Shown: positions 59,134-64,000 of the stretch, one piece after another | Layout of the letters: each line of letters opens with the position of its first letter | Numbering within the stretch: position 1 is the stretch's first letter | Assembly (NCBI GenBank): GCA_945787845.1 | Contig: CALZJH010000005.1 | Coordinates: forward strand, 124,001 to 188,000 | Origin: an uncultured Woeseiaceae bacterium | Lineage (GTDB): Bacteria; Pseudomonadota; Gammaproteobacteria; Steroidobacterales; Woeseiaceae | Reading direction: 5' to 3' | DNA: 64,000 nt | Program-made: the position numbers and the translations under genes | The notes under the pieces: generated by a model | What the model saw: the letters and a program-made list of their open reading frames with translations, nothing else | Told to the model about the DNA's origin: nothing | Database searches by the model: none

Positions 59134-62100
59134 ATGTTGGGCAAAGGACTCAGCGCGATAAGTGCTGTGGCGCTGCTCTGTGCGCCACTATTAGCGCCAG
59201 CAGAGAATTTCGATGTAAATAACCCCGCCGAGTTTCAGGCACGGCTGACTGAAGCGGCGTCGAACGGCGAGAACGATGTCATCAACGTCGGGGTGTGTTC
59301 CGGGGCAGGCTGTTACACTGTCGACCAGGCGTCGATTTACGACATTGTGACGCCCCTGACCTTTACATCAACCGAGGGGCTGTCGCTGACGATCGACGGT
59401 TCGGACTCCGATACCCGGATTCTGGGTCGCGACTTCAACAACGCTAACAATGCCGGCATGTTGTTCATCGACACGACCGGCGCCAGCGACGATTTCGGGG
59501 CGGAAATCGTCGTCAAGGGCATCACTATCGTCGCCGGCAACAATGTAGGCGACGATGGCGGCGCCCTGAATATTCACGTAAACAGCCCCCGTGTCGAGGT
59601 CTCGGGCAGTGTCTTCGAGGGCAATGCGGCGGACGGCAACGGCGGTGCATTGTTCATACGCTCCGAAACCGGCGCCGAGTTTCCGATTCAGATCTTCGAC
59701 GTCACCTTCGATACCAATAGTGCAGGCCTCGGCGGTGGTGGCGCCCACGTGGCGGCCACAGGCGATCGAATCGTAGAGATCTTCAACGTCAGCTTCTTCA
59801 CCAACGATGCTGCGAACGGCGGCGGACTGGAGGTCGAGGGTCTCGACCCTGCCGACCCCGTATTCGAGCGGGTCTCGTGGGTGACAATCGACGATTTCGA
59901 TTTCAACGACAATATTGCCCGCTCAGGTAACGGCGGTGGCGCGGACATCGCGGCGATTGACATCGACATCAGCATCGGCGGTTTCATCAGGAACACGGCC
60001 AGCAGCGGCAGCGGAGCAGGCCTCTATGTGCGGCGCAACTTTATTGCGCTCGACATTGTGAACACCGGCTTCGCCTGGAACGTGGCGGGCATCGATGGCG
60101 GCGGCTTCGCGTTCGAATCGAATGACGGTGCAACCATAAGGTTTACCAACAACACGCTGTTCCGCAACGAATCCAACAATCGCGGTGCCGGTGGCCTGCT
60201 GACAGTTGGTGGCTCCATAGGCCAGGCACAGGTTTACAACAACATCATTTACGGCAACACCGGGGCCAATGTCATCGGGCTCGACCTTTTTGTCGACAAT
60301 GACCCGTTCTCTGACATACCGGCCGTCGTCAATTTCTTCAACAACAACATCACCGATATGACGGGCTTCCCGGATGCGAGCGCCTATTTTGCAATCGCCT
60401 CGAGCACGGAGCTCGGTGCGGGCAGCAACATTGCCGGCGATCCGCTGCTCGTCGACATTACCGAAATCAACCCGGACCCGATGCAGACCCAGAACTCGCC
60501 GACGATCGACATGGGCGACGACAATGCCCCTGGTGTCCCTACCGTGGACTACCAGCTGCAGTCGCGGCCGGCGGGAAGTGCGGTTGACATCGGCATGGAC
60601 GAGTTCGTACCCGGTGCCCTGCCGTCCGTCGACATGAGCGTTACCAAGACGGACAGCCCCGACCCGGTCACGGGTGGCGAAGACGTCACGTACACGATTG
60701 TCGCCACCAACAACGGGCCGGACGATGCCACTAACGTGATCATCACGGACACTTTGGATGCGCAGGTGACGTTTGTTTCGGCGGCTTTCGACCAGGGCTC
60801 GTCATGCACAACATCGATGTTTATAGACGTCGTTGTCGTGACCTGCGAACTCGGCGACCTTGCGGCCAACGACAGCGCGTCAGGGACGATCATCGTCACG
60901 AGCCCGGTCGTCGAGGTTACCGGCGGCATTGCCAATTCAGTCAGCGTTTCGGCCAACGAAACCGACCCCAATTCGGCGAACAACATTGCGCAGCAAGGCA
61001 CGACCGTGGTTCCCGAAGCCGGACCGGCACAGGCCGACCTGGCGGTTAGCAAGATCGATACGCCCGACCCGGTATTCTCTGGCGGTCCCGACCTGACCTA
61101 CACGATCACGGTCGAGAATAACGGCCCGGATACCGCTACAGGCGTAACCGTGACGGACACGCTGCCCGCTGAGGTGACCTTCCTGTCTGCCACCTCGAGT
61201 GCCGGACAGTGCGACGCCATGCCCGATATGAACAACGTCCTGGCGTGCGGCCTGGGTGACCTCGCAAATGGCAGCAACGCGACGGTAACGCTCGTCGTAG
61301 AACCTGCGATTGTTACCGAACCGTCGACGATCACAAACAGCGTCGACGTAGTCGCCAACGAAGAAGATCCGACGCCGGGCAACGACTCGGCGATCGAGAG
61401 CACCACGGTGAACCCGCCGTCGGCCGACATGATGGTCACCACCAGCTCGTCGCCGGCTTCGCCGATGATCAACGAGCAGGTCACCTACACCGTTACGGTG
61501 ACCAACGACGGCCCGAGCGACAACACCGGTGTCGTCATCACGGTGATACTGCCGCCCGAGGCAACATTCGTGTCCGTTGCAATCGATCAGGGGACCTGCG
61601 ATGTCAGCGAAGGGACCGTGACTTGCACGATTGGCGATCTCGCGGCCGGCGCATCTGTGATTGCGACAATCATCGTCACTGCGCCGAATGAGCCGATGAC
61701 ACTCACACTGAGTGCAACGATCGTGGCAGATGTTGCCGATCCCGTTAATGAGAACAACGCTGACTCCGAGGAGGTAACTGTGATTGACGTAGTCGACCTC
61801 GTGATCCGGGGAACGAGTGAGGGTACCGGTAGTATCGGCTGGTTCGAGCTGCTGCTCATCGGTTTCGCAGGTCTGACCGCCTTCCTGAGCCGAAGGCGCG
61901 ATATCGCAACCGGCAAGGCCGTGAAAACGATTGGCCTTTTCGCAGCCGCTTTCGTTGTATTGGCGATGCCGCTGAACGAGGCTCGTGCTGAGGGCGATTG
62001 GTACCTCGGCGCGAGCATCGGGTCGCTGGATCTCGATTACAGCGCAACCGACCTGACGCAGGATCTTGCCAGCCTGGGCTGGAGCATCGACAACCCGAGC

Positions 62101-62565
62101 GTAGACGATTCGGGAACCGCCTGGAAAGGATACGGTGGCTTCGCTTTCAACGACTACTTCGCCGTTGAGGCCGGATATGCCGATCTTGGCAAGGTGGTCA
62201 CTGAGTTCGGTGCATCGGTCGCGCCCACGCAGATCAACGCGATACTGAGTGACACGCTGAGCGTCCACCCCTACCAGGGCGACGGCTGGTTCGCCGCTGC
62301 TGTCCTGAGGTGGCCGGTACAGCCGGATCGCTTCACGCTGGTCGCGCGTGGCGGCGCGTTCTGGTGGGAGTCGGACCTCGACGTTCGTGTCATAAGCGGC
62401 GGCACCGGCGACGTCAGCGACCGGGAGAGCGGAACCGATACCATGTTCGGACTCGGCCTGGAGTGGCGCTTCAATGAGCAATGGTCACTGACTGCCGACT
62501 GGGAGCGTTACAAACTCAATGAGTGGCTCGACGTTCCGTCGATCGGCCTGAGGTTCGACTTCTAG
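59134..62565 (+). CDS. large surface protein: beta-helix, three DUF11 repeats, internal sorting signal and C-terminal beta-barrel
   Basis: A 1143-aa protein. It has a signal peptide (1-27), then a Gly/Asn-rich right-handed beta-helix (~30-490, with many GGGxx and N-N repeats). Three DUF11-type repeats follow, starting near residues 499, 634 and 764 (each D-x-x-V/M-x-K/T-x-DSPDPV-like). At 890-922 is a Gly-Ser, hydrophobic helix, RRR pattern (GTGSIGWFELLLIGFAGLTAF, then SRRR) like a C-terminal sorting signal. It is followed by KTIGLFAAAFVVLAM..ARAEGDW (930-955), which looks like a second signal peptide, and then an OmpA-like beta-barrel (953-1143). ATG 59134 follows GAGAGGATC. Confidence 0.78.
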   Translation: MLGKGLSAISAVALLCAPLLAPAENFDVNNPAEFQARLTEAASNGENDVINVGVCSGAGCYTVDQASIYDIVTPLTFTSTEGLSLTIDGSDSDTRILGRDFNNANNAGMLFIDTTGASDDFGAEIVVKGITIVAGNNVGDDGGALNIHVNSPRVEVSGSVFEGNAADGNGGALFIRSETGAEFPIQIFDVTFDTNSAGLGGGGAHVAATGDRIVEIFNVSFFTNDAANGGGLEVEGLDPADPVFERVSWVTIDDFDFNDNIARSGNGGGADIAAIDIDISIGGFIRNTASSGSGAGLYVRRNFIALDIVNTGFAWNVAGIDGGGFAFESNDGATIRFTNNTLFRNESNNRGAGGLLTVGGSIGQAQVYNNIIYGNTGANVIGLDLFVDNDPFSDIPAVVNFFNNNITDMTGFPDASAYFAIASSTELGAGSNIAGDPLLVDITEINPDPMQTQNSPTIDMGDDNAPGVPTVDYQLQSRPAGSAVDIGMDEFVPGALPSVDMSVTKTDSPDPVTGGEDVTYTIVATNNGPDDATNVIITDTLDAQVTFVSAAFDQGSSCTTSMFIDVVVVTCELGDLAANDSASGTIIVTSPVVEVTGGIANSVSVSANETDPNSANNIAQQGTTVVPEAGPAQADLAVSKIDTPDPVFSGGPDLTYTITVENNGPDTATGVTVTDTLPAEVTFLSATSSAGQCDAMPDMNNVLACGLGDLANGSNATVTLVVEPAIVTEPSTITNSVDVVANEEDPTPGNDSAIESTTVNPPSADMMVTTSSSPASPMINEQVTYTVTVTNDGPSDNTGVVITVILPPEATFVSVAIDQGTCDVSEGTVTCTIGDLAAGASVIATIIVTAPNEPMTLTLSATIVADVADPVNENNADSEEVTVIDVVDLVIRGTSEGTGSIGWFELLLIGFAGLTAFLSRRRDIATGKAVKTIGLFAAAFVVLAMPLNEARAEGDWYLGASIGSLDLDYSATDLTQDLASLGWSIDNPSVDDSGTAWKGYGGFAFNDYFAVEAGYADLGKVVTEFGASVAPTQINAILSDTLSVHPYQGDGWFAAAVLRWPVQPDRFTLVARGGAFWWESDLDVRVISGGTGDVSDRESGTDTMFGLGLEWRFNEQWSLTADWERYKLNEWLDVPSIGLRFDF

Positions 62566-62736
62566 CGTACCGAACCGGGAATAGGCCATCCCTGGCGACG
62601 TCGACGACCTGTGGGCTTTCGGGCAGGCAGGATGTAGCGGCCAAGTAAGTATAAACCGCCGTTGTCGTCGCCGCCGGGGCCGTCGTGGGAGGCGTATACT
62701 TTGACGGTACTGTGGATCACAATCGAGGTGGACACT

Positions 62737-63195
62737 ATGCCTTCACAGCAACTCAAGAGCTTTCTCGACAGCCACCACGTGAAGTACAAGACCATCAGCC
62801 ACTCACCCGAGTACACGGCACAAGAAGTTGCCGCAAGCGCACACATTCCAGGGAAGGCGCTCGCCAAGACGGTAATCGTCAAGGTCGACGGTGAGTTCGC
62901 GATGGCTGTACTTCCTGCTTCCATGCACGTCAGCCTGTCCAGCCTGAAAGATGCCGCCGGAGTCGGCACTACCGAGCTCGCCTCCGAAGGCGAGTTTGAG
63001 AGCCTGTTCCCGGACTGCGAGGTGGGCGCCATGCCGCCTTTCGGTAACCTCTACGACATGCCTGTATTCGTCGCTGAGGAGCTCGCCGAGGACGACGAGA
63101 TCGCATTCAATGCCGGCTCACATACCGAGCTCGTGCAACTCGCGTTCAGCGACTTCGACAGGCTTGTGCATCCGAAAGTTGTCGCGTTGAACTGA
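62737..63195 (+). CDS. YbaK/aminoacyl-tRNA deacylase-like protein
   Basis: A 152-aa domain-sized protein: [47 protein letters not shown], and a C-terminal [19 protein letters not shown]. This matches the YbaK/ProX editing domain fold, which hydrolyses misacylated tRNA. A GAGGTG site precedes ATG 62737; the frame is open to 62662 but that part reads as leader. It is downstream of the surface protein by 171 nt and probably has its own promoter. Confidence 0.85.
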   Translation: MPSQQLKSFLDSHHVKYKTISHSPEYTAQEVAASAHIPGKALAKTVIVKVDGEFAMAVLPASMHVSLSSLKDAAGVGTTELASEGEFESLFPDCEVGAMPPFGNLYDMPVFVAEELAEDDEIAFNAGSHTELVQLAFSDFDRLVHPKVVALN

Positions 63196-63333
63196 CCACG
63201 AGGTCCGACGTCGCGGCGCACCTGGGATCCTGGCGTCATCGGTCACTCGCGCACGCAGTCACGCGTGGGTTTCGTCCGACGTTTTGACATAATGCGGAAC
63301 ACGTCGTTTCCACGATGGTCTATATTAATAGTT

Positions 63334-63669
63334 ATGTACAAGAAGACCGTATTAGCGGCGTTGCTTGTAACTTTGTATGCCGGGACCGCCGACGCTCACG
63401 GATCCCTGCGCTGCAACGGCCGCTTCATCGATGTCGGCGCGGATGCTGCAGAGGTGATCGCGCTCTGCGGAGAGCCTTCCCGACGCATCGTGACCCAGGT
63501 CCCCGTGCGCACCGCGGTATTGACGGGCTTCACGCGTTTCGCTGGATACGCGATCACCGAACAATGGGTTTACGACCGCGGCTGGGGAAAGTTCCCCGCC
63601 GTGCTGTATGTGGACGAAGGCAGAGTACAACGCATTGACTATCTGCCACGCCGGTCGCGAGGCAATTAA
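63334..63669 (+). CDS. DUF2845 exported protein
   Basis: A 111-aa protein with a signal peptide (1-20, ending ADAH). The core LRCNGRFIDVGADAAEVIALCGEP is the DUF2845 signature with its Cys-Gly pair, followed by EQWVYDRGWGKFPAVLYVDEGRVQRI. It is a small periplasmic domain of unknown function. ATG 63334 is chosen over upstream in-frame codons because of the signal peptide. A TTGACA at 63284-63289 could be its -35, but no -10 fits. The protease gene starts 31 nt after its stop. Confidence 0.8.
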   Translation: MYKKTVLAALLVTLYAGTADAHGSLRCNGRFIDVGADAAEVIALCGEPSRRIVTQVPVRTAVLTGFTRFAGYAITEQWVYDRGWGKFPAVLYVDEGRVQRIDYLPRRSRGN

Positions 63670-63699
63670 CAACAACACAACGGACGGGAGGCAACAACA

Positions 63700-64000
63700 G
63701 TGATAACAGCCAAACGTAACCGCAGAACGGACAACGCAATACGATGCAGGCGCAGGCCTGCGTGGCTTATCGCCGCGGGTCTCGCTGCCATCATCAGCAC
63801 TCCGGGCAGCGCGTACGCGCAAAGTGCAGGTCAGACGGCTGTGGCTGACACCGAGCAACTTTACGACACCGTCAACGGGTCTGTTTGCACCATTGTCGCG
63901 GTCGCAACCGACGGCAGCAACGTGAGCCGCGGCAGCGGCTTTGTGCTGAGCGGCAGTGGCTTGCTGGTCACCAATGCGCACGTTATTGCCGGGCTGCAGA
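63700..64000 (+). CDS. trypsin-like (DegP/S1C-type) serine protease, 3' truncated
   Basis: The window ends inside the gene after 100 codons. It has an N-terminal Arg-rich region, a hydrophobic signal (WLIAAGLAAIISTPGSAYAQ) and the start of a trypsin-like domain: GSGFVLSGSGLLVTNAHV, with H94 as the predicted catalytic His. GTG 63700 is preceded by GGGAGG. The Asp and Ser of the triad lie outside the window. DegP-type periplasmic quality control is likely but cannot be confirmed. Confidence 0.85.
   Translation, partial: MITAKRNRRTDNAIRCRRRPAWLIAAGLAAIISTPGSAYAQSAGQTAVADTEQLYDTVNGSVCTIVAVATDGSNVSRGSGFVLSGSGLLVTNAHVIAGLQ

Noticed and set aside
60937-62481. 514-aa open frame antisense to the surface protein
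   Set aside because: Composition (Arg/Asp/His repeats) reflects the DUF11 repeats read backwards; no start signal.
1-64000. CRISPR arrays, tRNA/rRNA genes, insertion sequences, prophage
   Set aside because: No spaced repeats, cloverleaf-like sequences, transposase or integrase motifs were seen in either strand by eye.

Overview
The window is about 64 kb of gene-dense, GC-rich bacterial chromosome. It contains no rRNA, tRNA, insertion sequence, phage or CRISPR signature that I could see. RdgC (12040-12927), a PatZ/YfiQ-type acetyltransferase with a C-terminal GNAT domain (5545-8241), paired DUF1302/DUF1329 genes and many secreted or outer-membrane proteins point to a gammaproteobacterium. The gene style suggests a marine Woeseiales/Steroidobacterales-like lineage, but that placement is inference.

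Layout. 1-12 kb: an acyltransferase, a secreted phospholipase-D-like enzyme, and an operon of histone-deacetylase-like enzyme, thiopurine methyltransferase and DUF6265 protein. That operon is divergent from the PatZ-like acetyltransferase. An MFS transporter and a CASTOR/POLLUX-like ion channel follow. 12-19 kb: RdgC, a beta-propeller lipoprotein, a three-gene ABC-2 exporter with a small membrane protein, a DRG/OBG-like GTPase with a TGS domain, and a DUF4920 protein. 19-26 kb: DUF1302, DUF1329, an Asp-box (YCF48-like) protein and an RND transporter, which together look like one envelope transport system. 26-37 kb: a metallo-beta-lactamase-fold protein, then dodecin, DUF937, DUF4332 and a TM-helix-repeat channel. 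Next come HPt, response regulator, coiled-coil protein, OmpA-like transmembrane protein, Ras-like GTPase and hybrid histidine kinase, followed by MscL and a strong terminator. 37-50 kb: fasciclin protein, MtfA-like peptidase, PlsB-like acyltransferase, alpha/beta hydrolase lipoprotein with a damaged-looking start, unknown membrane protein, M48 peptidase, MATE pump, Tat-exported PLP enzyme, small unknown genes and a TPR signalling protein. 50-64 kb: spermidine-synthase-like membrane protein, exported isoaspartyl methyltransferase and AmrB. Divergent from these are AmrS, alkyladenine glycosylase and an APH-kinase fusion. The window ends with a large beta-helix/DUF11/beta-barrel surface protein, a YbaK-like deacylase, a DUF2845 protein and a truncated trypsin-like protease.

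The most interesting region is 30850-36357. It encodes every element of a His-Asp-His-Asp phosphorelay flanking three proteins: a coiled-coil protein, a bitopic OmpA-domain protein whose cytoplasmic part resembles a Roadblock/LC7 fold, and a Rab/Ras-like GTPase lacking the usual catalytic glutamine. ATGA overlaps and 2-24 nt gaps tie the genes together. I read this as a candidate envelope-anchored GTPase signalling system. The individual domains are seen in sequence; the circuit is inference.
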